DNA from: Chryseobacterium sp. OSA05B
GTDB lineage: Bacteria; Bacteroidota; Bacteroidia; Flavobacteriales; Weeksellaceae
DNA length: 64,000 bases
Reading direction: 5' to 3'
NCBI RefSeq assembly: GCF_019970065.1
Contig: NZ_JAHXYH010000003.1
Coordinates: forward strand, 372,001 to 436,000
Shown: in pieces, positions 16,275 to 24,064 of the stretch
Layout: each line of letters starts with the position of its first letter
Numbering within the stretch: the first letter of the stretch is position 1
Notes under the pieces: model-generated
Seen by the model: the letters and a program-made list of their open reading frames with translations, nothing else
The model's database searches: none
What the model was told of the DNA's origin: nothing
Program-made: the position numbers and the translations under genes

Positions 16275-16955
16275 ATGAAAAAACTAATTTTAGGATTAGC
16301 ATTTGCAGGAAGCCTTTTGGTGAATGCGCAAGAAAAAACAGATGCGAAATCTACTTCACCTATTACATTTGGAGTTAAAGCAGGATTCAACGCTTCTACT
16401 CTTTCCACATATGATGGGTATGATAACGATCAGAAAATGAAGGCAGGTTTCAATGCAGGAGTATTCGTTAATATTCCGGTAGCAGAAAAATTCAGTGTTC
16501 AGCCGGAACTTCTTTTTAATCAATTGGGTTCAAGAACTGAAGAAAAAAACAGTTCCAGCAACAGCTACAGATGGGAGTACGATTATAAAAAAACACTAAA
16601 CTACCTTTCTGTTCCGGTAATGGTACAGTATAATATCCTTCCTCAGCTTTATGTAGAAGCAGGACCGGAATTTGGTTTTCTTTTAGGAGGGAAAGACAAA
16701 GGAGATCTTACTACTATCAAAACTTCTGGAAATACTACCACAACCGAAACAACAACTTTCTCAAATAAGATTGTTAAAGATCTACACAATAAATTCAATT
16801 TCGGAATCGGTATTGGAGCTGGATATTATTTTACTCAGAATTTTGGAGTAACAGCTAGATTTACAGCAGGGATTACAGATATTTATAAGCAGAACAGTGG
16901 AAATGCCATTAGAAACAACGCTTTCCAGGTAGGTGTAGCTTACAAATTCAAATAG
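16275..16955 (+). CDS. Outer-membrane beta-barrel protein, paralogue 2
   Basis: 226 residues. The signal peptide MKKLILGLAFAGSLLVNAQE is nearly identical at its start to paralogue 1. The barrel repeats the same landmarks: FGVKAGFNASTLS, GFNAGVFVNIPVAEKFSVQPELL, VEAGPEFGFLLGGK, FNFGIGIGAGYYF, and a C-terminal strand FQVGVAYKFK. A Thr-rich insertion (about 152-165) probably forms an extracellular loop that differs between paralogues. It is followed by a terminator at 16977. Confidence 0.9.
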   Translation: MKKLILGLAFAGSLLVNAQEKTDAKSTSPITFGVKAGFNASTLSTYDGYDNDQKMKAGFNAGVFVNIPVAEKFSVQPELLFNQLGSRTEEKNSSSNSYRWEYDYKKTLNYLSVPVMVQYNILPQLYVEAGPEFGFLLGGKDKGDLTTIKTSGNTTTTETTTFSNKIVKDLHNKFNFGIGIGAGYYFTQNFGVTARFTAGITDIYKQNSGNAIRNNAFQVGVAYKFK

Positions 16956-16976
16956 AGATATATTATTTTCAAGTTA

Positions 16977-17008
16977 ATGTCGGATCCTTTCTGGGTCCGG
17001 CATTTTTT
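16977..17008 (+). terminator. Intrinsic terminator of barrel gene 2
   Basis: ATGTCGGA / TCCGGCAT (8 bp, one T-G pair), followed by six T residues. Confidence 0.78.
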
Positions 17009-17019
17009 ATAGACATTAA

Positions 17020-17235
17020 ATAGGACATGGTATTAGGGAGTATGATGCTATCTGGATTTTTGTTATCAGGACAGTTAACAGAAAATGTGTTTTTACCTCT
17101 AATGGAAAAAAGTCTTTTTTTATCAGTATATTAACTTATTTAATTGGTAAGAGTCCTTATCCTGAAATAGAAGCGTTATTGATTACGTTGGGACTGATCA
17201 CAATTATTAGTTTAACAGTGATTATGCCATTTTAG
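17020..17235 (+). pseudogene. Decayed membrane-protein gene fragment
   Basis: A stop-free frame of 71 codons has hydrophobic, protein-like composition (SFFISILTYLIGKSPYPEIE, then LLITLGLITIISLTVIMPF, stop). It has no start codon near its 5' end and is preceded by an in-frame TAA. Two membrane segments are likely. It appears to be the remains of a gene lost between barrel gene 2 and the next membrane protein. Confidence 0.4.
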
Positions 17236-17273
17236 AATGTTATTATAAGCAATGTTAATTAAGAATAAGTACG

Positions 17274-17696
17274 ATGCTTTTTGCCAAACTTCATATAAAA
17301 ATAAAGACTATACTAATTATGCAAAGTATAGCAATGCTAAGTGGCATGACTACACATCTCATTTGGATAATTAATAATGGATTTTTGTCGGAAAATTATA
17401 ATGCTCCGTTTTTTACTAGATTTTTTTGGGATAGTTTGACTTTTATTGATCCCATTGCTGCCATCTTATTAATCATCAAGCCCAAAACTGGAATTTGGTT
17501 GACTTTCATAATTATTATAATTGATGTCTTTCACAATTTTATATTATGTTTTAGAAGTATAATTCCGAATTCTAATTTCTCTTACTGGATTGTCGGCAAC
17601 TGGATGCTCATGTGTCAGATTTTTTTTCTTTTATTTGTGTCTGTTACCTTTAAAAGTAATTTAAAAGAAGTGAAAATTAGATCTGCAGAGTCTTAA
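17274..17696 (+). CDS. Small hypothetical membrane protein
   Basis: 140 residues with four hydrophobic helices (about 13-33, 50-67, 72-92 and 106-127) and a basic C-terminus. The family is not recognised. It is AT-richer than its neighbours and flanked by decayed genes on both sides, so it may belong to an accessory insertion. No clear promoter is seen. Confidence 0.6.
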   Translation: MLFAKLHIKIKTILIMQSIAMLSGMTTHLIWIINNGFLSENYNAPFFTRFFWDSLTFIDPIAAILLIIKPKTGIWLTFIIIIIDVFHNFILCFRSIIPNSNFSYWIVGNWMLMCQIFFLLFVSVTFKSNLKEVKIRSAES

Positions 17697-17781
17697 GTAT
17701 CTGGGATTGTTATGTTTCTTTGAGAGCTCACCTAACACTGAGCTCGAGTTCTCTCAGCAATCGAGAAATAAAACTATACGA

Positions 17782-17874
17782 ATGAAGAAAAATTTTAAAG
17801 GTCTATTATATTTATTGATGTTATTTTTTTCATGTAATGATAGTAAAAAAGAGCGGTGTAAGGCGCAAACATGA
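17782..17874 (+). CDS. Very short lipoprotein, probably truncated
   Basis: 30 codons: a lipoprotein signal (MKKNFKGLLYLLMLFFSC, Cys18 lipidated) with only 12 further residues (NDSKKERCKAQT) before the stop. This is too short for a normal lipoprotein, so it is either a peptide or a gene cut off after its signal sequence. From 17875 to 18108 there is only AT-rich sequence. Confidence 0.4.
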   Translation: MKKNFKGLLYLLMLFFSCNDSKKERCKAQT

Positions 17875-18010
17875 CATCCACGTACATCGCTTGCTTTTTC
17901 TATTTCACTCTTGAGGAAAATAAAAGCTTAAACATCTTCATCAATTATCTTATCTTTTTTCCCTGATTTTTTCCGGTTTAACATTATATTAAATCATCAA
18001 CATAAATACG

Positions 18011-18023
18011 TTTTAGCCTAAAA
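18011..18023. promoter_or_regulatory. Inverted repeat upstream of third sigma-54-like promoter
   Basis: TTTTAG-C-CTAAAA, about 120 bp upstream of the -24 element at 18139. It may be an enhancer site and is similar in core (TTTAG/CTAAA) to the repeat at 15105-15120. Confidence 0.28.
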
Positions 18024-18108
18024 TCCGATCAAAATATTGAATTCCATAATATAATTTTTCATAAAAATTCGTTAAAAGCAGAGATAAGACAATAGCAAAA
18101 AACTTTAC

Positions 18109-18132
18109 AAAAGCCCTTCAGATAAGGGTTTT
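18109..18132. terminator. Hairpin just upstream of the third sigma-54-like promoter
   Basis: AAAAGCCCTT / AAGGGTTTT with one G-T pair and a 5-nt loop. It may end upstream transcription; no long T run follows. Confidence 0.4.
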
Positions 18133-18138
18133 ACGAGT

Positions 18139-18154
18139 TTGGCAAGCATTTTGC
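18139..18154 (+). promoter_or_regulatory. Sigma-54-like promoter of barrel gene 3
   Basis: TTGGCA-AGCATT-TTGC, with GG at 18141-18142 and GC at 18153-18154 separated by 10 bp. This is the best match to the canonical -24/-12 promoter in the window. The expected start is near 18166, 55 bp before the ATG. Confidence 0.68.
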
Positions 18155-18220
18155 AAAATAATTCAAGTCTGATTGAAAAACCAGGCACGAAGTACAACAG
18201 TAAAATTAAAAAATAAAATT

Positions 18221-18928
18221 ATGAAGAAGTTATTTCTAGGGTTGGCAGTTACTGCTGGCATGATGACATTTGCTCAAGAAACAAAAACAGTAACTCAAGA
18301 ACCTATTAAAAAAGAAAAACAACCGATCAGATTTGGTATTAAAGCAGGGGGAAACTCTTCTTACTTCAGTGAGCAGAAATTAAGCCTGGACAACCAAAAA
18401 GTCGGATTCCATGCTGGGGTTTTAGTTAATATTCCACTTTCTCAGAAATTCAGCTTACAGCCCGAAGTTTTATACAACCAGTTAGGAGCAAGAAGCGTGA
18501 TCTCATCTACGGATGTAACAACGGGTGCTACGAACGTTAAAACGAAGAGCGAATACAAAACTACCATGAACTACATTTCAGTTCCTTTAATGGTACAAAT
18601 GAGACCTACTGAAAGGTTTTATGTAGAGGCAGGTCCTGAATTCAGCTATTTCATCAACGGAAAAAATTCCGGAGACAGCACGATTTCTACTACAACAGGT
18701 GGTGTTACCACAACTCAGTCTGTATCTAACTCTGAAGACATTAACAAAGATAATGTTAACAAGTTTAATTTAGGATTAGGTTTAGGTCTTGGATATGATA
18801 TTACTCAAAACCTTGGGATAAACGCAAGATACATCAACAGTCTTACGGATATGAGAAACCAAAAGCCAGAAGGTACAGAACCATTGAACCACAGAGCATT
18901 TCAGTTAGGTCTGAATTACAAATTCTAA
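18221..18928 (+). CDS. Outer-membrane beta-barrel protein, paralogue 3
   Basis: 235 residues from ATG 18221; an in-frame upstream codon at 18173 would lie at the start of the transcript and add a tail before the signal peptide, so I reject it. Signal peptide MKKLFLGLAVTAGMMTFAQE, then a barrel with FGIKAGGNSSYFSEQ, GFHAGVLVNIPLSQKFSLQPEVLYNQLG, VEAGPEFSYFINGK and C-terminal FQLGLNYKF. It is more diverged from paralogues 1 and 2 than they are from each other. A terminator follows at 18959. Confidence 0.9.
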   Translation: MKKLFLGLAVTAGMMTFAQETKTVTQEPIKKEKQPIRFGIKAGGNSSYFSEQKLSLDNQKVGFHAGVLVNIPLSQKFSLQPEVLYNQLGARSVISSTDVTTGATNVKTKSEYKTTMNYISVPLMVQMRPTERFYVEAGPEFSYFINGKNSGDSTISTTTGGVTTTQSVSNSEDINKDNVNKFNLGLGLGLGYDITQNLGINARYINSLTDMRNQKPEGTEPLNHRAFQLGLNYKF

Positions 18929-18958
18929 TAAGAGACAATCAATTATTTAACCTATAGT

Positions 18959-19000
18959 AAAGTCCGGATTTAAAATTTTTAAGTCCGGACTTTCGTTTTT
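18959..19000. terminator. Terminator between barrel gene 3 and phosphodiesterase gene
   Basis: AAAGTCCGGA / TCCGGACTTT, a 10-bp perfect stem. The T-rich run after it favours the plus strand; A-rich text on the other side may allow use from both directions. Confidence 0.8.
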
Positions 19001-19106
19001 AGGCTAATCAAGATTTCAAATATCAGATATTTGTCATTGATTCAACGTTTCTCAATGTAAAACTCTCAAATCCTAAAACACTCCGACGCTCAAACCTCTT
19101 TACCGG

Positions 19107-20054
19107 TTATTCAAATATTCGCGGATCATCGCTGATCACACCATCTATTCCCATGTCTTTTAATTCCTTTAATCTTTCTTTGGTGTTAACGGTCCATGGG
19201 ATCACTTTCATACCTAATGCATGGCATTCCTGTACCAATGTTGAAGTAACGAGTGTATGATCAGGACTGTAAATGGTTGGGGTAAAACTTAGAAATTTCA
19301 TATCTCCGGCTATACCATTCAAATGATTCGGGTACTGCATGAATTTTTCGACCGGTATATTTTCGAAATGAGCTTGCTGCTGTACCATCTTTTTATCATC
19401 CACTTTTTCTACCAGCAAAGCAGTCATGATCTTCGGATATTCTTTATGAATAATTTCAAGTGTTCTTGGGTCAAACGACTGGATAATGACCCGGTCCTGA
19501 ATACCTTTTTTTACAATAATTTCCATCATCAGATCTACAAATTCCTTAGGTTCAGGATGAAATATATGGTCTGAAAACGGGCGTGTTTTGGTTTCTATAT
19601 TATAAAAGGGCAAAGGTCTTTTCAATTCACGGGAATAAGCCTCACAGGCATCTATTACGTCTGAGAAAAGCGGTTTTTGAACCTTCATCTTCTTTTGATC
19701 GAGATAGCGGTCAAGCTTCTTTGAGCCTACATCAAAGGTCCGAATCTTTGCATAGGACATATCATATATTTTATAGTAAAACCCGGAGTCTTTCGGAATA
19801 TAGGTCCCATCCGGCTTCGTTATTAATTCAGGAGAAAGGAAAGCATCATGGGAAAGGATTACTTTTTTGTCCTTCGTGACCGCAAGATCCATTTCCAATG
19901 TCGTCACATTCATTTCCAAAGCATTCTTCATGGCCGGAATTGTATTTTCGGGATATAGGGACTTCCCTCCGCGATGTGCCTGATTATCAAAAGACTGAGA
20001 GGAATACCATTGGGCCAGTACCAGAAAAGCACCCGCTAAAAATACGTTCTTCAT
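19107..20054 (-). CDS. Secreted glycerophosphodiester phosphodiesterase
   Basis: 315 residues with an N-terminal Sec signal (about 1-19), so periplasmic or exported. GDPD TIM-barrel signatures: catalytic and metal residues in NQAHRGGKSLYPENTIPAM, EMDLAVTKDKKVILSHDA, and the C-terminal WTVNTKERLKELKDMGIDGVISDDP. It hydrolyses glycerophosphodiesters to glycerol-3-phosphate and an alcohol. A -7 box TAAATTTG lies at 20081-20074. Confidence 0.93.
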   Translation of the reverse strand: MKNVFLAGAFLVLAQWYSSQSFDNQAHRGGKSLYPENTIPAMKNALEMNVTTLEMDLAVTKDKKVILSHDAFLSPELITKPDGTYIPKDSGFYYKIYDMSYAKIRTFDVGSKKLDRYLDQKKMKVQKPLFSDVIDACEAYSRELKRPLPFYNIETKTRPFSDHIFHPEPKEFVDLMMEIIVKKGIQDRVIIQSFDPRTLEIIHKEYPKIMTALLVEKVDDKKMVQQQAHFENIPVEKFMQYPNHLNGIAGDMKFLSFTPTIYSPDHTLVTSTLVQECHALGMKVIPWTVNTKERLKELKDMGIDGVISDDPRIFE

Positions 20055-20073
20055 ATCGTGAAATTTAAAAGAA

Positions 20074-20081
20074 CAAATTTA
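20074..20081 (-). promoter_or_regulatory. -7 box of phosphodiesterase gene
   Basis: TAAATTTG on the minus strand, 19 bp before the ATG, matching TAnnTTTG. Confidence 0.45.
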
Positions 20082-20135
20082 GAATTTGTGTTTCTGCTTT
20101 GTAATAAAGGAATATTAAGCTTTTGATACATTTAT

Positions 20136-20173
20136 AAAAACAAAAAGAAGCCAGACTCAATGCCTGGCTTCTT
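20136..20173 (-). terminator. Intrinsic terminator of purF
   Basis: The minus strand has a 10-bp perfect stem AAGAAGCCAG / CTGGCTTCTT and then TTTTTGTTTTT. It lies 25 bp after the purF stop. Confidence 0.88.
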
Positions 20174-20197
20174 CCTTTTATTTCGAATCGTAGATGA

Positions 20198-21697
20198 TTA
20201 ATTAAATAATTCTACCTCCTCTCCTTTTTCTACAGGATATTCTTCTGTGAAACATCCGAAACAGTGGTTGGATGACCCTAAAATTTCTTTCAGGTTGTCT
20301 GTGCTTAAGAACTCTAAAGAGTCTACACCCAGATAATCTCTAAGCTCTTCGGTAGTCATGTTCGCTGAAATCAAATCATCTTTTGAAGGAGTATCGATTC
20401 CTAAATAGCATGGAGCAATAATAGGGGGAGAAACGCTTCTGAAGTGGATCTCTTTTACACCTGCATCCTTCAATATTTTCACCAATCTTTTGGAAGTAGT
20501 TCCCCTTACGATAGAATCGTCGATGATCACTACTCTTTTATCCTTAATCTCGGAGATAATCGGGTTAAGCTTAAGGTTCACTACTCTTTCTCTCATTTCC
20601 TGTGTAGGAACAATGAAACTTCTTCCGATGTATCTGTTTTTGATCAGAACCGGACGGAAAGGTATTCCGGAAGCTTTTGAGAAACCTATGGCAGCGGGAA
20701 CTCCTGAATCAGGAACCCCGATCACGATATCTGCTTCTACAGGTGCCTGTTCCCAGATCTTTTCACCGGATTTTTCTCTGATTTCATATACATTGATGTT
20801 TTCCAGGGTGGAGTCAGGTCTTGCGAAGTAGATGTATTCGAAAGAACAGATTCTCTGCTTCCCTCTTCCTTCATTCACCATATAAGACTGAAGTTTTCCA
20901 GGCTCATTTTCGTTGGTATAAATGATCTCTCCCGGAAGAATATCACGTACATACTGAGCGCCTACAGCATCCAGTGCAACAGATTCGGAAGCTACCACGT
21001 ACGTATTTTCGTCAACAGCTCCTAAAACCAGTGGTCGGATCCCATTGAAATCTCTGAATGCAAAGAATTTATTTCTCGTCATTCCCACTACGGAATAAGC
21101 ACCTTCAATTTTCTCCATGGTAGCTTTGATAGCTCCACGAAGTCCTAAATCAAGATTTTTCTGGATCAATCTTAAAATAACCTCAGAATCGGAAGTTGCT
21201 CTGAAGACAACGCCTTCAGCTTCCAGTTCATTTTTTAATTCTCTCGCATTGGTAAGGTTACCGTTATGCGCTATAGAAAGAATAATCTGGTCGTACTCGT
21301 TTTTCGCGAAGAACGGCTGAAAATTATACTTCTTTTTGTCTCCTGCAGTGGTATAACGGGTATGGCCAATTGCAGAATTTCCCATAAAAGCCTCAGGTTC
21401 CTGAATTTCTTTATAAACGTCTAAAACCAGTCCTTCATCTTTCATGTTCGTGATTTTTCCGTCTTTTAAAACGGAAATACCGCAGGCTTCCTGTCCTCTG
21501 TGCTGCAGGGCAAAAAGTCCGAACTGTGAAAGGGAAAACGTATCCAGATCATTGTCAGAATACAGTCCGAAGATCCCGCACTCCTCGTTGGGAGCATCCA
21601 GTCTTTCTTCTTCCTGCGTTCTGAAAAGATTCCTTCCGTAGGTCTGGCCTTTAAACTGTTTTAAATATTCACTTTTATGAATGTCTAAACTTTTCAT
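20198..21697 (-). CDS. purF: Amidophosphoribosyltransferase
   Basis: First committed step of purine synthesis: PRPP plus glutamine to phosphoribosylamine. 499 residues. An N-terminal extension of about 37 residues precedes the Ntn-glutaminase nucleophile Cys in NEECGIFGLY, so a propeptide is probably removed. The PRTase domain carries the PRPP loop VVIIDDSIVRGTTSKRL. The C-terminal cysteines in SSNHCFGCFTEEYP suggest the Fe-S-containing type (as in Bacillus). purC lies 140 bp upstream on the same strand. Confidence 0.96.
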   Translation of the reverse strand: MKSLDIHKSEYLKQFKGQTYGRNLFRTQEEERLDAPNEECGIFGLYSDNDLDTFSLSQFGLFALQHRGQEACGISVLKDGKITNMKDEGLVLDVYKEIQEPEAFMGNSAIGHTRYTTAGDKKKYNFQPFFAKNEYDQIILSIAHNGNLTNARELKNELEAEGVVFRATSDSEVILRLIQKNLDLGLRGAIKATMEKIEGAYSVVGMTRNKFFAFRDFNGIRPLVLGAVDENTYVVASESVALDAVGAQYVRDILPGEIIYTNENEPGKLQSYMVNEGRGKQRICSFEYIYFARPDSTLENINVYEIREKSGEKIWEQAPVEADIVIGVPDSGVPAAIGFSKASGIPFRPVLIKNRYIGRSFIVPTQEMRERVVNLKLNPIISEIKDKRVVIIDDSIVRGTTSKRLVKILKDAGVKEIHFRSVSPPIIAPCYLGIDTPSKDDLISANMTTEELRDYLGVDSLEFLSTDNLKEILGSSNHCFGCFTEEYPVEKGEEVELFN

Positions 21698-21837
21698 TTC
21701 TATTTTTTCTATTCTAGATCTAAGAAGTCAGATTTCAGATTTCAGACTAAAAACCGACTTCAAATTTTAATTTTGTTTACTAACAAATCATTTTCCAGCG
21801 CTTAACAGTCTAGCATCTGGTGTCTGACATCTGAAAT

Positions 21838-22557
21838 CTACTTACCAAGTAAATTTTTCAGTCGGTTGTAGATCTCTACGTAAGCTTCAGTCACTTCTCC
21901 AAGATCTCTTCTGAATCTGTCTTTATCCAGTTTTTTCATGGTATCTTTGTCCCAAAGTCTGCATGTATCAGGAGAAATTTCGTCAGCAAGGATGATTTCC
22001 CCGTCTGCTGTTTTTCCTAATTCAATTTTGAAATCAACCAGGATGATGTTCATTTTATCAAAAAGATCGATCAGGATTTCGTTGATATCAGAAGTAAGCT
22101 CGTACATTTCATCAAGCTCTTCATAGGTGGCTGCTCCTAAGAAAACGGCGTGGTGATCGTTGATAAGCGGATCTCCCAACTCGTCTTTTTTATAGCAGAT
22201 ATCGAAGATGGTCACCGGAGATTTAATTCCTTCTTCCACTCCTAATCTCTGAGCCATGCTTCCCGCAGAGTAATTTCTTACCACCATTTCCAATGGAATG
22301 ATGGATACTTTTTTTACCAGCTGCTCTCTCTCGTCTAATTGTTTGATGAAATGAGTTTTAATCCCTTTTTCATTTAAGTATTCAAAAATAAGAGTAGTGA
22401 TCGCGTTGTTCATTTCGCCTTTCAAATCAACAGACCCTCTTTTTTGAGCGTTAAATGCTGTAGCGTCGTCTTTAAAACGTACCACTACTTCATTAGGATT
22501 ATCGGTAGCAAATACCTGTTTTGCTTTACCTTCGTACAACATTTCTTTCTTTTCCAT
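21838..22557 (-). CDS. purC: Phosphoribosylaminoimidazole-succinocarboxamide synthase
   Basis: SAICAR synthase: joins CAIR and aspartate with ATP in purine synthesis. 239 residues, normal length. Motifs: [13 protein letters not shown] at the N-terminus, [15 protein letters not shown], and the C-terminal [17 protein letters not shown]. It begins 33 bp after the DUF3307 gene, and purF follows, so satD-DUF3307-purC-purF may be one transcription unit. The 140 bp between purC and purF holds only short 'cagatttcag' repeats. Confidence 0.96.
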   Translation of the reverse strand: MEKKEMLYEGKAKQVFATDNPNEVVVRFKDDATAFNAQKRGSVDLKGEMNNAITTLIFEYLNEKGIKTHFIKQLDEREQLVKKVSIIPLEMVVRNYSAGSMAQRLGVEEGIKSPVTIFDICYKKDELGDPLINDHHAVFLGAATYEELDEMYELTSDINEILIDLFDKMNIILVDFKIELGKTADGEIILADEISPDTCRLWDKDTMKKLDKDRFRRDLGEVTEAYVEIYNRLKNLLGK

Positions 22558-22590
22558 TTCTAAATTCTTATTAGTTAGATTTATTTTATA

Positions 22591-23286
22591 TTACTTAATT
22601 AAAATTCCTGTTAAAACAGCCAATCCGAAACTCAACAACGTTCCGATCAGTACATATTCAGTGAGTTTTCTCTGTTTAGCCTGTGCCAGATCACTGAATC
22701 TGAAAACAGATTTGGCCGCTACCATAAAACCTACACCTTCCCAATGATTCACCATAATAAACGTGAAAACCAGAAGACGTTCCAAGATTCCGATATATTT
22801 TCCTGCACTCGACAGCGATTCGGTCTGCAAACTGCTTTGCGTTTCAGGAACCGGCGTCCATGAAGACAATAATATTTTAATGAAAATGGAAGCTGGTGTT
22901 GATAGAAACAATGCTGCCATCACTATTTTTAAAACATTCTGATGACCCAGAAAATCGAAACTGAATTCTTTGAAATAAAATGAGATTCCTGCAATCACAA
23001 AAATATGCAGCATCTGATCAATAAAAAACCATCTCTTCTTATTCTTTACGTTTTGAAAGATGAGTTTTGAGGCATCAATAATAAAATGCGTGATTCCAAC
23101 CAGAATGGCTACCCACCACAGATCTGTGTTCCAGAGAAAAACAAAACTTAAAACAGTATGGATCAGAACATGCAGGTACAAATACGGGCTTTTCAGCTTA
23201 CGGCGTTCTTTATCTGCAACCCACGAATCTGGCTGAAGAATAAAATCTCCGAATAGATGTGCCAATATGAGTTTAGTAAAGATCAT
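22591..23286 (-). CDS. DUF3307 membrane protein
   Basis: 231 residues, polytopic inner-membrane protein. The DUF3307 signature FTKLILAHLFGDFILQPDSWVADKE is at the N-terminus, followed by hydrophobic helices at about 38-75, 87-102, 110-130, 160-180 and 208-228. The function is unknown. It starts 2 bp after the satD stop, so the two are co-transcribed. This pairing of a SatD protein and a DUF3307 protein recurs in other bacteria. Confidence 0.87.
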   Translation of the reverse strand: MIFTKLILAHLFGDFILQPDSWVADKERRKLKSPYLYLHVLIHTVLSFVFLWNTDLWWVAILVGITHFIIDASKLIFQNVKNKKRWFFIDQMLHIFVIAGISFYFKEFSFDFLGHQNVLKIVMAALFLSTPASIFIKILLSSWTPVPETQSSLQTESLSSAGKYIGILERLLVFTFIMVNHWEGVGFMVAAKSVFRFSDLAQAKQRKLTEYVLIGTLLSFGLAVLTGILIK

Positions 23287-23288
23287 GC

Positions 23289-23894
23289 TTACAGTTCTGA
23301 GATTTTCTTTCTAAAATATTGATTCGTTTCTACGATAAGTTCGTAGTTGGCGCGTTTCAGCCTCTGGCTTACGGAGGACTGTGAGATGGCAAATTTCTTA
23401 GCGAGATCTTCCTGTGTGATATCCTTGTTCATGATCATTTCGTGAATGATCTCTGCCGTGGCTACCGTCCAGCTGTCGAAATCTTTGGAAGACCATTTCA
23501 GGAGGATATTTAAATCCCTGTCTACGGCTTCATTGGAGGTTTTTATAGAAACGGTGTGTCCGTCACTTTTAAGATCGTTGAGCAGCCGTCCGGAATGTAC
23601 ATAAGCTGTTCCATTGGATTCAGTGATCTTTTCAGAGGAAAAATTCTCTTCACCAATGCCTATAGCAATTCTTACATCTAAATTTTCCTGACTTCTTATG
23701 AGGGACTTTATGGCTAGAAAACGCCAGAACACTTCATCAATGCTACACTTGAACTGGAACTCGTCTCCTCTGTAGATTTCCCATGCGAGCGGTGAACTTC
23801 CCCAGTTTTCCAGGAGATTCTTGAGTCTGGTGATCCAAACTTCCGTGTCTGCATGCTGTGAATTTATAATATCACCGGTTATGACCGCTATCAT
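23289..23894 (-). CDS. SatD family protein with C-terminal helix-turn-helix
   Basis: 201 residues. The N-terminal domain begins MIAVITGDIINSQ and contains RGDEFQF and VRIAIGIGE, patterns reminiscent of a nucleotidyl-cyclase-like fold. Residues 159-182 (ITQEDLAKKFAISQSSVSQRLKRA) form a clear helix-turn-helix, so this protein probably binds DNA. The -7 box TATATTTG ends 5 bp before the ATG, which implies a leaderless or near-leaderless mRNA. Two identical-architecture inverted repeats cover and flank this promoter, suggesting autorepression. Confidence 0.85.
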   Translation of the reverse strand: MIAVITGDIINSQHADTEVWITRLKNLLENWGSSPLAWEIYRGDEFQFKCSIDEVFWRFLAIKSLIRSQENLDVRIAIGIGEENFSSEKITESNGTAYVHSGRLLNDLKSDGHTVSIKTSNEAVDRDLNILLKWSSKDFDSWTVATAEIIHEMIMNKDITQEDLAKKFAISQSSVSQRLKRANYELIVETNQYFRKKISEL

Positions 23895-23899
23895 TGTGC

Positions 23900-23951
23900 A
23901 AATATAAGCATAATTACTTATAAATAAAAAATATAAGCAGAAACACTTATA
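23900..23951 (-). promoter_or_regulatory. satD promoter with two TATAAG-N8-CTTATA operators
   Basis: The -7 box TATATTTG (minus strand) is at 23907-23900. Operator 1, TATAAG-CATAATTA-CTTATA, spans 23903-23922 and overlaps the box. Operator 2, TATAAG-CAGAAACA-CTTATA, spans 23932-23951. Both have the same 6-8-6 form, with centres 29 bp (nearly three helical turns) apart. Confidence 0.65.
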
Positions 23952-23973
23952 GATATTGATTATTAGTGAATCT

Positions 23974-24003
23974 GCTTATATCAATTATGTATTGTTTATA
24001 AGC
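23974..24003. promoter_or_regulatory. Third GCTTATA/TATAAGC inverted pair upstream of satD
   Basis: GCTTATA (23974-23980) and TATAAGC (23997-24003) use the same half-site as the two satD operators, but in the opposite order and with a 16-bp gap. It is probably an additional binding site. Confidence 0.45.
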
Positions 24004-24024
24004 TTTTTAGCGAATATTGATGAT

Positions 24025-24049
24025 ATTGCTTCGCTTCGCTCGCAATGAC
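24025..24049. repeat. GTCATTGCGAGCGAAGCGAAGCAAT-type short repeat
   Basis: The text from 24025 to 24049 (ATTGCTTCGCTTCG...CGCAATGAC) is the widely scattered intergenic repeat seen in many bacterial genomes. It has ATTGC/GCAAT ends. It lies between satD and the endonuclease gene. Confidence 0.55.
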
Positions 24050-24064
24050 TATTGGGTGTTTTTT

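Noticed and set aside
16025..16378. 117-codon plus-strand frame overlapping the start of barrel gene 2
   Set aside because: It runs through a promoter and a hairpin and then out of frame into the barrel gene, which has a clear signal peptide.
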